Shown in pieces: positions 14,491-24,996 of a stretch of 64,000 nt of DNA. Source of the DNA: Tetragonia tetragonoides. Lineage: Eukaryota > Streptophyta > Magnoliopsida > Caryophyllales > Aizoaceae. The first letter of the stretch is position 1; every line of letters starts with the position of its first letter. The stretch spans positions 14,420,001 through 14,484,000 of the forward strand of contig CM076154.1 of NCBI GenBank assembly GCA_038025085.1, written 5' to 3'. Both the position numbers and the translations under genes were made by a program. The notes beneath the pieces are model-generated. The model ran no database searches and had not been told where the DNA came from. It saw only the letters and a list, made by a program, of their open reading frames with translations.

Positions 14491-14498
14491 TTAATTAA
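14491..14498. repeat. Left target-site duplication of the MULE (TTAATTAA)
   Basis: The 8-bp TTAATTAA directly precedes the left TIR, and the same 8 bp follows the right TIR at 20749-20756. Because the sequence is palindromic and AT-rich, chance identity is more likely than usual, but its position at both TIR ends supports a real duplication. Confidence 0.75.
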
Positions 14499-14554
14499 GG
14501 GTGTTACTAAATACCGCCCCTAAATTACCATCTACCACCTCCCCAAATTCCAAT
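14499..14554 (+). repeat. MULE left terminal inverted repeat
   Basis: This pairs with the reverse complement of 20694-20748. CTAAATACCGCCCCT (14507-14521) is identical in both ends. The next part (ACC.TCTACC.CC.CCCC) is near-identical and is followed by AAATTCCAAT. The outermost 8 bp (GGGTGTTA versus GTGAATTG) are diverged. Confidence 0.85.
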
Positions 14555-14676
14555 TTTGCCTTTTTATAAATTTTGCACTCATCCTCATCCTCTCCCTCTC
14601 TAACTCTCACACCAATTCTCCCTCTCTAACACCCACTCTACCACCCACTCTCATAGCCAACCTTCATCAACATCGG

Positions 14677-15039
14677 ATGTCTGCCGGCGACCAGGAAGTG
14701 CCGTCGACGGTGGCGGAGGTAAAAAAAATTTTTACGCATTTTTTTGCACGGTCGTCTGCCGATCTCGACTCACCCTTGGGTGAGTCGTCTGCGACCGGCG
14801 ACCACCCAAGGGTGAGTCGTCTGTCGTTGTCGACTCCCCAAGGGTGAGTCATCTGCTACAGGCGACTCACCCTTGGGCGAGTCGCGATCGACAGACGACT
14901 CGCCCTTGGGTGGTCGCCGGTCGCAGACGACTCACCCGAGGGTGAGTCGACATCGGCAAACGACCGACACCAAAAAAAAAAAATTATTATTATTATTTAT
15001 TATTATTATTATTATTATTAATATTATTATTATTATTTA

Positions 15040-15071
<32 letters not shown>

Positions 15072-17928
15072 TATTGTTATTATTATTAATATTATTATTA
15101 TTATTATTATTATTATTTATTGTTATTATTAATATTGTTTCTTCCAGGTCCAAACGGAAATTTCATACGCTTGTCCCTTGGTTCAGTCGGTTTTATTAGA
15201 CGTTTAAGATTAAGCTAACATTGTTTTCGTTAGGTTCCTTTGGAGCGGTTCGGTGGTGATGGTGTTGATTACAGTACGCATTTCGTCACTGATGAGTTAT
15301 TTGATAGTGATACAGATGCAATTAATTGGGCAAAACAAATTGCCCTTACTATCGGGTTTGAGTTGATAATTTCGTCACACAAGAAGAATGGAAGCGTAAA
15401 ATTGTTAAAATGCAATCGAGGTGAACGCTACAGAGGGGAATTAAGAGACTTAGATACTGCTGCTCGGAAGAAATCGAAAACAAAGGCTTGTAAATGTACG
15501 TTCCAGTTAAGAGCTCGGCAAGTGTATGGGTCCAGTAGTTGGATGATTGTCACATTGCCTGGGATTAGGGGTACGCACAACCATGACTTTGCTGTGTTTC
15601 CTGAGGGATATCGTCAGATGAGTGGTCTTAGTCCTGGGTCAAAGAAACTCGTTCGTGACATGACTTCGGCACAAACAAAGCCATGTGCTATCTTGGCCGC
15701 TATTAAGGAAAAATTTCCCGAGGACAATGCAACTAGACGGCATGTGTACAACCACAGAGATCGTATAAGGAAACTTGATTTTGAAGAGAGAGATGTCATT
15801 GGTCAGTTTCATCATTTAGCTGTGGAGAATAAGTACGTACATTGGACAAGAGCCGACCGAGCTACTAATGAGGTAACTCACGTGTTCATGGCACACCCTA
15901 CATCAATTCAGTTACTTCGGTCTTTTCGTTGGTTGATTGGCTTAGATTCCACGTACAAAACAAACAAGTATAAGATGCCGTTTCTTGAGATAGTGGGGAT
16001 AACTCCAACCAATAAGAACTTCCTCATAGCTTATGCCATTATGAAGGATGAGACTCAGGCAAGCTATGCGTGGGTCTTAGATAAGTTGAGGATGCTTATT
16101 GGAAATGATGTACACCCAACAGCAATTGTGACCGATCGTGAGCTAGGGTTGATGACACCTATTAGAGAGATATTTCCCGAGAGTGCCCATTTGCTCTGTA
16201 CATGGCACATTAACAAAGTCGTTGAAGACAAAGTGTACAGACTTTGTGGAAAAGATAAGCTTGTCGCGCAGAGGTTCAAGAACGGGAGGTGGAAAATTAT
16301 CATGGAAGCTTCCACAGAAGCTGCGTACGATAGAGCAGTGCGTACGATGAAGGTTAGTTGGAGGAATTACCCTCACGTGATATCCTATGTAGAGGAGACC
16401 TGGCTGAGATACAAAGAGATGTTTGTGGCTGTGTGGACGAATAAGGTGCTACACCTTGGCAACACTACGACTTGCAGGGTGGAGAGTGCACATGCCGCGC
16501 TAAAACAGTGGTTGAACTCCTCAACTGGAGCTTTGGACAATGTTTGGAACAAGGTCAACAAGTCAATCGAGTCACAAATAACTGAGATCAAGTACACACT
16601 TGAAGAGTGCAGAAGACGAAGAAGTGTGATGTACTCGGGTTTCCCATTCAACTATCTGACCGGGTATGTTTCCCATTATTGCTTACAAATATTATTGGCT
16701 GAGCTGAACAGGATGAGAGAATTGAGTCACCAAGTATTTGATCGTTGCGGTTGTGTATTGAGATCCACTCATCAGATCCCGTGTGCGTGTGAGTTGAAAA
16801 CGGCCACGGATACGGGCACGCCAATTAGCTTGAATAGTGTCCACAAATTTTGGCGAACACTCGTTATTAGTGATGCAGTGGAGATAGCTACGCTTGACAT
16901 GACTGAGCATCCATCTGAGGACCATCGATACTTTCAGTCTCTGGTCGACGAGGTTAACTCAAGCGACCCGGCAGTTGTGCGCAACATATCTGTCCTTATG
17001 AATGAGCAGCTTCATCCTGAGGAAGCGAGTTACGTCGAGCCGGAAGCGAACACGACAGTCAGAGGTCGACCGAGAGGGAGTTCCTCTACCAGACGTGATC
17101 CTAGTTCATGGGAGTACTCCCAGAGGGGTCGTGGTCGCCCTAGGTCATCCAGTTCGAGCCGCGGGCGTGGTCGTAGCTCATCCTCATCGAGTAACGTCGT
17201 GCGGAGTACTGGTATGAAAACCCATAATTTATTAACATGTACATAATGTTGTTAATTACTTTTTGATAAGTACTATTAATGACTTTCTATTATATTGTCT
17301 TGCAGCTGGACACGGAATAGATATCACTGAATTCTATCATGTTAACAAAATTCCGGGAATCATCATACCTTTCATTGAAGGATATCTCGATGTGCTTGGG
17401 GATGGTAATTGCGGTTTCCGTGTCATTGCGGACTACGTTTTCGGAGACCAAGAGCAATGGCGATTGACGAGAGTTTGCATTGCACACGAACTCTTAGCTA
17501 ACCGAGCATTGTACGAAACCCTATACGTTGAAGGGGTCGACGCTGGTTACCGCCGTATTATGTGGGACGGAGGTGCGTGTAACGATGATCACTGGATGAT
17601 AGTAGTTGAGGATTTGTTCCCGATTGCCAACCTCTTCAATGCAGCGATTATGTTATTCGGATACGGCAGCGGAAGGGGGTTATATTCTTGTTACACAGTG
17701 CTACCGTTGCAAGCACCTTCGACTGCTACACGTCCAAGTAGGGAAATTGTCATGTGTCATTTAGGTGATTCGTACATGCATTATATCCGTATGGATTTAG
17801 CCTCAGATTTCCCTGTTCCTCCGATATGCGCAGCATGGTTTACTTCCCGTTCTGATAGTGTCGCTGGTTGGGAGCAAATGTATGTTAGGCGAAGAGCACA
17901 TTGGGATCGTTTAGCGAGGTCGACGTAA
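14677..17928 (+). CDS. MULE transposase fused to an OTU cysteine-protease domain
   Basis: The proposed exons are 14677-14718, 15234-17211 and 17306-17928 (881 codons, 880 aa). The first exon (MSAGDQEVPSTVAE, donor GTAAAA) is inferred, because the main frame has no ATG before about residue 117 and opens just after an AG at 15232-15233. The second intron (17212-17305, GTATGA to TTGCAG) is clear. In order the protein has a WRKY-GCM1/FAR1-type zinc-binding region ending THNH, a MULE DDE domain (GLDSTYK Asp ~252, VTDREL Asp ~315, RVESAH Glu ~431), a SWIM-like CGCV...PCAC motif, an Arg/Ser/Gly-rich linker with RGRPR AT-hook-like motifs, and an OTU domain with GDGNCGF (Asp ~706, Cys ~709) and a distal His (~832, SYMHYIR). 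It should cut and join the element's TIRs. The OTU triad looks intact, so deubiquitinase-like activity is plausible but not shown. The gene converges on the PMD gene. Confidence 0.88.
14767..14949. repeat. Six tandem palindromes (ACTCACCCTTGGGTGAGT type), ~32-bp period
   Basis: Six units of about 20-22 bp start near 14767, 14799, 14831, 14863, 14897 and 14928. Each is a near-perfect palindrome of the form CGACTCACCC-TTGGGTGAGTCG with single-base variants. They are separated by ~10-bp spacers related to TCTGCGACCGG. They lie inside the proposed first intron of the transposase gene, ~270 bp from the left terminus. One matching unit is present near the right end (20287-20308). Confidence 0.9.
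14983..15137. repeat. (ATT)n microsatellite, left end of MULE
   Basis: This is a run of ATT/TTA triplets with occasional TTTATTG interruptions, directly after an A-tract at 14972-14982. A mirror-image (AAT)n tract is present near the right end of the element. Confidence 0.95.
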
Positions 17929-18156
17929 TTGAATGTTTTGCGTGATTGTTATACTTATATCATTGTCACATTTTTGTGTGATTGTTATATTTTGCATGTG
18001 GAGAGTGGTCGTGATTATTGGAGGTAAATAAAACAACAAATTACAATAAAACAAAAAATATAAATAAGAAACAACAAATTACAATAACACAAATAAATAA
18101 CAATAACAATGAAACTCTTATATAAATATATAACAAATTCATCTAGGGTCAATACA

Positions 18157-20088
18157 TCATTTGGCAGCCCGCCAATCTCTCATATACTCGTCCATAATCG
18201 ATCGAGAATCTTCCGCTTGCTCCGGAGGAATCAAACTAATGAAAGACTCAGCTGCGACGGCTAGACGATTCACCCACTGCAAAAAAGTAACAATGAGTGT
18301 GAGTTCAGAGATATGTAATACGTAAAAATATATATATTTTAGTTAATCACTTACATAATCGCTGTTGGATCGTGGAGGAATCACAGGTGCTGCAGCGTCA
18401 CGTATCAGCCGAGGGTGGGAGTGAAGGTAGTACCATGCGAGGTAGTCATCCGTACATGCTGTGGGATCTGACGTGGATGCCTGAAACCCATGGAGACCAA
18501 GAATGTAAAATCCCGAGAACATACGCCAGGCATCAGATGATATCCGTTCGGGGTAGACAACCTTGTACGAACGACTGCTCCATGACCTGATCGCTTTGTC
18601 TGGCCTAAAGATCGGGGAAGGGATACTCTGTACGTACCCGATTTGTCGTAAACAACGACCAGGCATGTACGGTTCGATAATATCCCGATACCGTAGCCAC
18701 CCCATGAATACAGTCCTCGGTACAGATACTGCCGGGTTAGAACCGTACGGCAGCCACACCACCTACGTAGAAATGTTGAAAGTTACGGTGAAGTAAAAAA
18801 AACATAGCAAACGACAAAATAAATCATGAACACCGATAACTAAATGACGTACCTCTGACGCTCGCAGATGATCCAAGCGTCTACGTAAGGAGTGCAGTCG
18901 AACCACGTCCTTGCCCTCAGCCTGGGCACTCCATACGTACGCACGGGGAGCCTCGTCGTTCCCGACAACCATCCGCTCCCGATGAGGTCGGAAGCAGGGA
19001 AAGTACTCGTATATCCATGCCTGGAGGAGAGTTAGGCATCCGCAGATGCCCTGAGAATCCCCGCGACTAGCTATACTGAGCTGACGATATAGGAAGGCGA
19101 GGGCAGCAGATCCCCAAGAGAAGTCATGCACCATTTCGAAACCGTTGTCCATCACCTCCATCACGCAGGAGGGTCTAATACGGTTACCACTCTTGTCGAC
19201 AAACAAGGTGGATCCAATAAGTAACCACATCCAAGCTGTCGCCTGGATGTCCTCCACTTGCTCACGGCAAAGCTCAAAAACCGACTCCGTGAGGACCGCA
19301 CCGCCGTGCCAGTGGCTACACATCAGTTCATCTCGGGTGACCCCGAGAACCTCCATGGCCGCCATCTGCAGCTGCCCATCCCGTCCCTCATTGGAAACGA
19401 GCTGTCCGTCTACAGGAATCCGAAGAATATGCCATACATCGTGCAACATGATCGTCATCTCTCCGAACGGCATGTGGAACGAGTTCGTATCCGGCTGCCA
19501 CCTTTCCACGAATGCAGATATCAGGGGGAAGTCAATATGTCTGAACATAATGTCTGCCAGGTGTGATAACCCAGTCCCCTCGATCTGGACCCTCATCTCG
19601 GCCGACATCTCCGCTCGCCACTGACTCAGCCGCTGACAGACAGTCCATCGGTTTTGACACTTCAAGAGACCCCTCGTCTCTCCATTCCACATACGAGACG
19701 CTACGTGGCCCAGGAAGCTCGGTATGACGCTATCATCCGCCGGCCCACCGGGCACAGGCTCTGTAACAAGCCACGTAGTGTCGTCCTCCACTCTAGATCG
19801 TTTGCTAGTACTGGACGACCCAGTACTAACAAACCTACCGCCTCTGCCCTTCACCACGCGCCAATCTGAGGATGATTCGACGCCAATCTGATCATCGTCT
19901 ATGGACTGATCCTCGGAGTAGAACTCGCTAGTTGCGTAATCGTCTTGCTCAGCAGTCATCTCCCTCATCCGAACTGCCTCTCTCTGTCTCCGTACAGAGG
20001 CATCAATCCCGCGCGTCCTCGTGTGACGCGGTCCTGAACCAGCTAGTTCACTAAATAACCTCGGCACCGATTTACCGGCTCCTCCCAT
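18157..20088 (-). CDS. Plant mobile domain (PMD, MAIN-like) protein carried by the MULE
   Basis: There are three minus-strand exons: 20088-18853, 18762-18355 and 18276-18157. All are phase 0 with GT-AG borders (GTACGT/CGTAG and GTAAGT/TGCAG), giving 587 aa plus TGA. The segment at ~195-232 (RWQPDTNSFHMP, then FGEMTIMLHDV, then PVDGQ) is the hallmark of the plant mobile domain (PF10536) found in MAIN, MAIL1 and many transposon proteins. The N-terminal ~130 residues are charged and low-complexity; the tail contains GWLRYRDIIEPYMPGRCLRQ and an acidic end. Host MAIN/MAIL1 act with PP7-like phosphatases in transposon silencing and genome stability; the role of the transposon-borne version is unknown. 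An upstream minus-strand mini-exon (20539 to ~20468, MSGASGSGGG, donor GTAACT) could join in phase 0 at 20088 and add ~24 residues. No phosphatase domain is present, although PMD proteins are often annotated as PP7 long-form homologues. Confidence 0.87.
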
Positions 20089-20125
20089 CTATCATTTCAC
20101 ATTTTTAATTAATTAAACAATAATC

Positions 20126-20150
20126 AATAATAATAATAATAATAACGATA

Positions 20151-20221
<71 letters not shown>

Positions 20222-20223
20222 TA

Positions 20224-20256
<33 letters not shown>

Positions 20257-20257
20257 T
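20126..20257. repeat. (AAT)n microsatellite, right end of MULE
   Basis: This long run of AAT triplets with AAC interruptions mirrors the ATT tract at the left end. It lies just 5' of the PMD coding start on the minus strand, within the proposed first intron. Confidence 0.95.
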
Positions 20258-20286
20258 TTTTTTTTTTTGTCGGTCGTCTGCGACCG

Positions 20287-20308
20287 GCGACTCACCCTTG
20301 GGCGAGTC
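20287..20308. repeat. Single GACTCACCC-type palindrome, right end of MULE
   Basis: One unit (GACTCACCCTTGGGCGAGTC) lies between TCTGCGACCGG and GATCGGCAGACGA spacers that match the left array. The right end therefore carries one copy against six on the left. Confidence 0.85.
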
Positions 20309-20329
20309 GAGATCGGCAGACGATCGTCA

Positions 20330-20361
<32 letters not shown>

Positions 20362-20693
20362 ACAACTTCAATTCATAAGTTCGCGATTCAATTCAAGGCA
20401 AAAAAAATTCAATTCATGGCAAAAAAAATTCAATTCGAACAAAAAAAAAAAAAATTCGAAAAGTTACCCCCCCGCGATGCCGTCGGTCGCCGCCTCCCTC
20501 GCCGTCGAAGCCTCCGCCGCTGCCGCTAGCCCCTGACATTCCGTTGTTGGTGGTGGTGGTGGTGCCGTGAGTGGTTGCCGGTGTGATAGTGTGGTGGTGA
20601 GGATGAGTGAGAGTGAGTGAGGAAGGATGAGTGAGAGTGAGGAAGAGAGGAAAGATGAGTGAGTGAGAGTGAGTGAGAGTGAGTGAGGGTAAT

Positions 20694-20748
20694 ATTGGAA
20701 TTTGGGGGGGCGGTAGGTGGTAAAAAGGGGCGGTATTTAGCAATTCAC
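20694..20748 (-). repeat. MULE right terminal inverted repeat
   Basis: This is the reverse complement of the left TIR over ~55 bp, with GGGGCGGTATTTAG matching the left CTAAATACCGCCCC exactly. It is followed by the second TTAATTAA (20749-20756). Confidence 0.85.
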
Positions 20749-21003
20749 TTAATTAATGGGACTTATGGGAGTTGGGACTTTGGAGTTTGTTTTAACTGTT
20801 CATTGAGTTTGTTGTGGTGACTTTTTTTGTGTACAATCGTAATGGGGTTGTGGGATGGGAGTTGGGATTTTAATTTTGGGACTTTGTGACTTGCAACAAA
20901 TGTAAAGTTGCATGCGAGTTTAAGGGTGGCAGCTTTTACTAAAATTTGTGACTTTTTTTCAATCCCTTGTGTATAGTACTAGACTACTAGCTAGTACTAA
21001 GGC

Positions 21004-21408
21004 TAAAGATGGCTTCGTGTCGTGCTCGGGTCGTGCTCGTGCTGTGCTCGGGCCGTGCTCGTGTTGTGCTCGGGCCGTGTTCGTGCCGTGCTCGGGCCGT
21101 GTTTATAGTTATCGTGCTTCGTGTCGTGCCTATTCTTTTAAAAGGTAGGCCCAGGTCGTGCTCGTGCTTGTATCGTGTCGTGCTTGTGTCGTGCGTGCCG
21201 TGCCCATGTTATTTTCAAATAATATTTAAATTTTCGCCGTGCCATGTCGTGCTTGACCGTGCCCCACCGTGCTTTCTTTTCAAAATCCAGGCACAGCCCA
21301 GGCCCAGTCATTCGTGTCTGTGCTCGTGCCCGTGCTTCCTCTGTGCCGTGTAAAAAGTGCGTTCGGTCGTGTCGTGCCTCGTGCTAATCGTACCCAATGT
21401 CATCTCTA
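21004..21408. mobile_element. hAT-like non-autonomous element with CGTGCTCG-rich interior
   Basis: The 405-bp element begins TAAAGATG and ends CATCTCTA (reverse complement TAGAGATG). It is flanked by ACTAAGGC (20996-21003) and GATAAGGC (21409-21416), an 8-bp duplication with 6 of 8 matching. The interior is an irregular array of CGTGCTCG/GTCGTGC motifs on the plus strand, so the short ORFs there are low-complexity. The hAT assignment rests on the 8-bp duplication and the TA-R-AG-like ends; there is no coding capacity. Confidence 0.65.
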
Positions 21409-21421
21409 GATAAGGCCATGA

Positions 21422-21598
21422 GGGTGCGTTCTTTACGGCCGAACTAGACACCACTTAATTAAATTAAACACAACTTGATATGTGAAACAAAAAGTATTTT
21501 TCTTAACTCAACACCACTGAACTGAACTAAACTGAACATCACTTAACTGAAATGACACCTAAATTGAGCTGATCGTGTAAACTCTAAAGAACGCATCC
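21422..21598. mobile_element. Tourist-like MITE
   Basis: The 177-bp element has ends GGGTGCGTTCTTTA and, inverted, GGATGCGTTCTTTA, flanked by TGA and TAA (one mismatch from a 3-bp duplication). Its interior carries AACTGAACTAAACTGAA motifs that recur in other repeats of the window (near 34220 and 58810). It fits the PIF/Harbinger (Tourist) class. Confidence 0.65.
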
Positions 21599-21690
21599 TA
21601 AGTGTACTTGGATTGGATCTTAAAAAAAAAAAAAAAAAAAAAAAGGGTACTTGATTACTTAAATTTGATGTAGAATTGTAAAGAGTTTTA

Positions 21691-21897
21691 GAGGTGATAC
21701 CTAGGTCGGTTAGACCTCTCCATTAAAAGTCGTGATTATCTTAGTAGTGTAAGGTGATGGTGGCTAGCGGTGACAGGATATGTTTGTTGAAGTTAGATAG
21801 GAATTACAGTGGGATGCACATAGATTCTAGAGGAATGTGAAATCTATTTGACATGCATTTACTAAAGGACACTAAAGCTAAGCATCGGTATATATAG
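21691..21897. repeat. Dispersed repeat, copy 1
   Basis: This ~205-bp segment runs from GATACCTAGGTCGGTTA to AAGCATCGGTATATATAG. It is repeated in the same orientation at about 23447-23652 with roughly 80% identity and small indels. It includes GGCTAGCGGTGACAGGATAT and ends in a TATA-rich motif. Its nature is unknown. Confidence 0.75.
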
Positions 21898-22207
21898 AAC
21901 TCGTTCATGAATGTAGGCTTATTACAAACAGTGGTGTACGTAGAAAATATGAAATATGAGTGCAATATTTTTTTTCTTCTTTATTTGAGGTTGAATTTTA
22001 CTTTATTTTTGAAAGATTAAGATCGAATTTATAAATAGATAATAAACTCTCTTTTTTTAATGCTAAATTAATTATATTTTTAGTAATATGAAATTATGAA
22101 ATATGGGTACTAGCTACCGCCTTTTGTACCAAAAAAGTACTAACTACTACCTATTCATATAGAAATAGGAACTCAGCAAAGAATGTAGATTATGAGACTA
22201 ACGTGTA

Positions 22208-22935
<728 letters not shown>

Positions 22936-24662
22936 AAATTGTAAACATGAGAGAGGTAGAGAGAAGATAAGGGGTTTTAGAATAAGGAGAGAAAAAAAGG
23001 AGTTTTGGGGAAGGAGTTGTGAGTCAGCGCGCAACTCACCAATTAGTAAATGTCATATGTTTTTAGTACTTGTATTTTACTTCCTATCTTGTCCTCTAAC
23101 TTTTGGATTGATTTATAATGGGTGCAAAGTAAATTTAATCAAAAAATATGGGTGCAATGGGAACAAATATCGCATAAATTTCAGAATTCTCAACACTACC
23201 AAACAAATTTTTAAATGATATTGGGTCAGTTGACCACATTGTTACACGTGGATCCGCCTGGTTACAAAACTTGTGTATCCAAATATGTATACTACTAGTA
23301 TATACATATTCTACATGACAACTGTCTAATGTCTATAACTGAAAAGTGCCAAAAAAAATTGTGGTTGAATTGTCCAAATGAGCTAATGATATTTTCTGGA
23401 CTCTTCATTAAAAACACCCTTAACGACTTCTAGTGTAGGTTTTCACGTAATACCTAGGTCGATTATACCTCTCCATTAAAAGTCATGATTATATTAGTGG
23501 TGTAAGGTGATGGTGGTTATTGGCTAGCGGTGACAGGATATGTTTGTTGAATTGGAATAGGCTGCAGAGAGATTAGAGAGGAGAGAATAAGTGTGATTTC
23601 TATTTGGTATGCGTTCACTAAAGGACCCTAAAGTTAAGCATCGGTATATATAGTTATCTTCTTATGGTGTCTGATATTAGTGGCATTTATTCTTATTTTG
23701 TTTGTTCAAGTAAAAGACGCTTTAGAAAATATTTGATTGGCCCTGAGCTCCATGTCTAGTTTTGAATTTTTCAAATTGAACACCGAGGAAAATGCGATTC
23801 TAGTATGCCAAAACAATGAAACATTAAGTGTTCAGAAAACGTCGGAAAATTATAGTTGAACTGTCCAAATGAGCTAATGTTGTTTTGTGGACTCATCCTT
23901 AAGACACCATTAATGACTTCTAATGAAGATTTTAACGTGGTATCCACTAAAATTTATGGGTACCACATAAAATTCTCAAAATAATAAGGGTACCATGTAA
24001 AATAAACTAACATAAACATTGAAACTTATATTAGAAGTCGTGACAACCCGAATAACTGGTACCTAATAGAATAACCATAAAGAACTGATTTTCCCTCAAC
24101 TTTATGAGAGTCGCACAAAACTTCTCCTCATGAGTAAACCATTTCCTTTATTCAACTTGACTCATCCTCATTTTCTCAAAGCTTATTGCTGACTTTGGGG
24201 TCGTTTAAAAGTCGTGGATATGGTCTCATACTCCCATCTCTCTTACACTTGTTACTACTCATGGTTTTGTTGGGAGATCTACTTTTTGTTGACATCATAT
24301 CGAAATCCTCTTGAATTTTATTAGTAAAATACAACTCCTCGTTCTAATGTCGCCCTCATCATCATTGAAATTGATTATTTTCTCTCTGACACTGACACAA
24401 ATTGGAAAAAACCTACTTCACCAATTGCAAACATGTTTGTAAAAATCAAATTCATAAGTTTCACAATGGGCAAAGGATCGCTTTGCAAGTTATGTCAATG
24501 TTCTTGATGCTTTTACATAGCATAGATGAAAAAAGAAGAAAGTATAAGAAACTATTTTCAATACATAAACAAAAGAGTTAATAGTGACATTAAGAAACTC
24601 AATTCACATGCAAAAATTCTTCCCATATGCCAAATATTAGTTCTCGCAGCCAATAGTGTAAT
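22936..24662. other. Gene-free stretch with dispersed repeats
   Basis: No gene is seen. It holds copy 2 of the ~205-bp repeat (23447-23652). It also holds a shorter pair of related segments at about 23380-23440 and 23866-23930, each starting GTCCAAATGAGCTAATG and leading towards a TTAACGACTTCTA-like sequence. The remainder is AT-rich with no recognisable domain. Confidence 0.6.
23447..23652. repeat. Dispersed repeat, copy 2
   Basis: This is the direct-orientation counterpart of 21691-21897, sharing AGGTGATGGTGG, GGCTAGCGGTGACAGGATAT, CACTAAAGGAC and AAGCATCGGTATATATAG. The spacing between copies is about 1.76 kb. Confidence 0.75.
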
Positions 24663-24996
24663 CAGGGGCGGATCTATCATGTAATTAGGTAAGTGCATAC
24701 CCAACCCACAATGAAAAAATCAACTCCAATAAGAAGAAGATTCGAAAATTACCGCATTTGGCCCAGAATTACTCCCTTACTTGTGCTGCTGTGCACTAAA
24801 AGCCAAGTCCAACTATAAAGTGGGCCCTAGGATGTAAAAATGAATACCTCTCTTTTACTCTCACTCCACTTTTTCTCTTGCGTGAAGCCAAACCAAAACA
24901 ACTACCTCTTATCTATTTATGTTTACTTTAATATCTCTCTCTCCAAAATTTGAAAGCTAATTGTACTACAATATGTACTTGGCGGCTCAACCCCTG
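24663..24996. mobile_element. Possible hAT-type MITE with CAGGGG ends
   Basis: The 334-bp segment begins CAGGGGCGGATC and ends GGCGGCTCAACCCCTG, so the terminal CAGGGG is inverted at the two ends. CAGGGGCGGA-type termini are common among plant non-autonomous hAT elements. I see no clear 8-bp duplication, so the call is tentative. Confidence 0.4.

Larger units (their letters stand above)
14499..20748. mobile_element. Autonomous-looking Mutator-like element (MULE) carrying transposase-OTU and PMD genes
   Basis: This is a 6250-bp element bounded by ~55-bp imperfect terminal inverted repeats (14499-14554 and 20694-20748). They share the exact core CTAAATACCGCCCCT and, further in, CCCCAAATTCCAAT. 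It is flanked by 8-bp duplications TTAATTAA. Inside each end comes a CT-rich leader, a possible mini first exon, GACTCACCC-type palindromes and a long ATT/TTA microsatellite. The cargo is a plus-strand transposase-OTU gene and a minus-strand plant-mobile-domain gene, arranged tail to tail. The transposase, TIRs and TSD length all fit the MuDR/MULE superfamily. Both genes are open and spliceable, so the copy may be young and possibly active. It lies ~0.8 kb upstream of the STICHEL-type gene. Confidence 0.92.

Noticed and set aside
14767..14949. Regular ~32-bp repeat spacing that resembles a CRISPR array
   Set aside because: The repeats are palindromes with related, not unique, spacers, inside a eukaryotic MULE with no cas genes. 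They are subterminal repeats of the transposon.
15240..15242. Start of the transposase at a TTG codon
   Set aside because: Plant nuclear genes start at ATG. The frame continues upstream to an AG acceptor, so an upstream exon (14677-14718) is the better explanation.
18157..20088. Serine/threonine phosphatase 7 long-form homologue, as such proteins are often labelled
   Set aside because: The protein has only the plant mobile domain; no phosphatase metal-binding motifs (GDxHG, GDxVDRG, GNHE) are present.
20414..20743. 109-residue minus-strand frame across the right TIR
   Set aside because: Most of it is TIR and CT-rich leader translated without an ATG start; only the short MSGASGSGGG part could be a real first exon.
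21009..21353. 114-residue Arg/Cys-rich frame
   Set aside because: It is caused by the degenerate CGTGCTCG repeats of the hAT-like element and has no domain.
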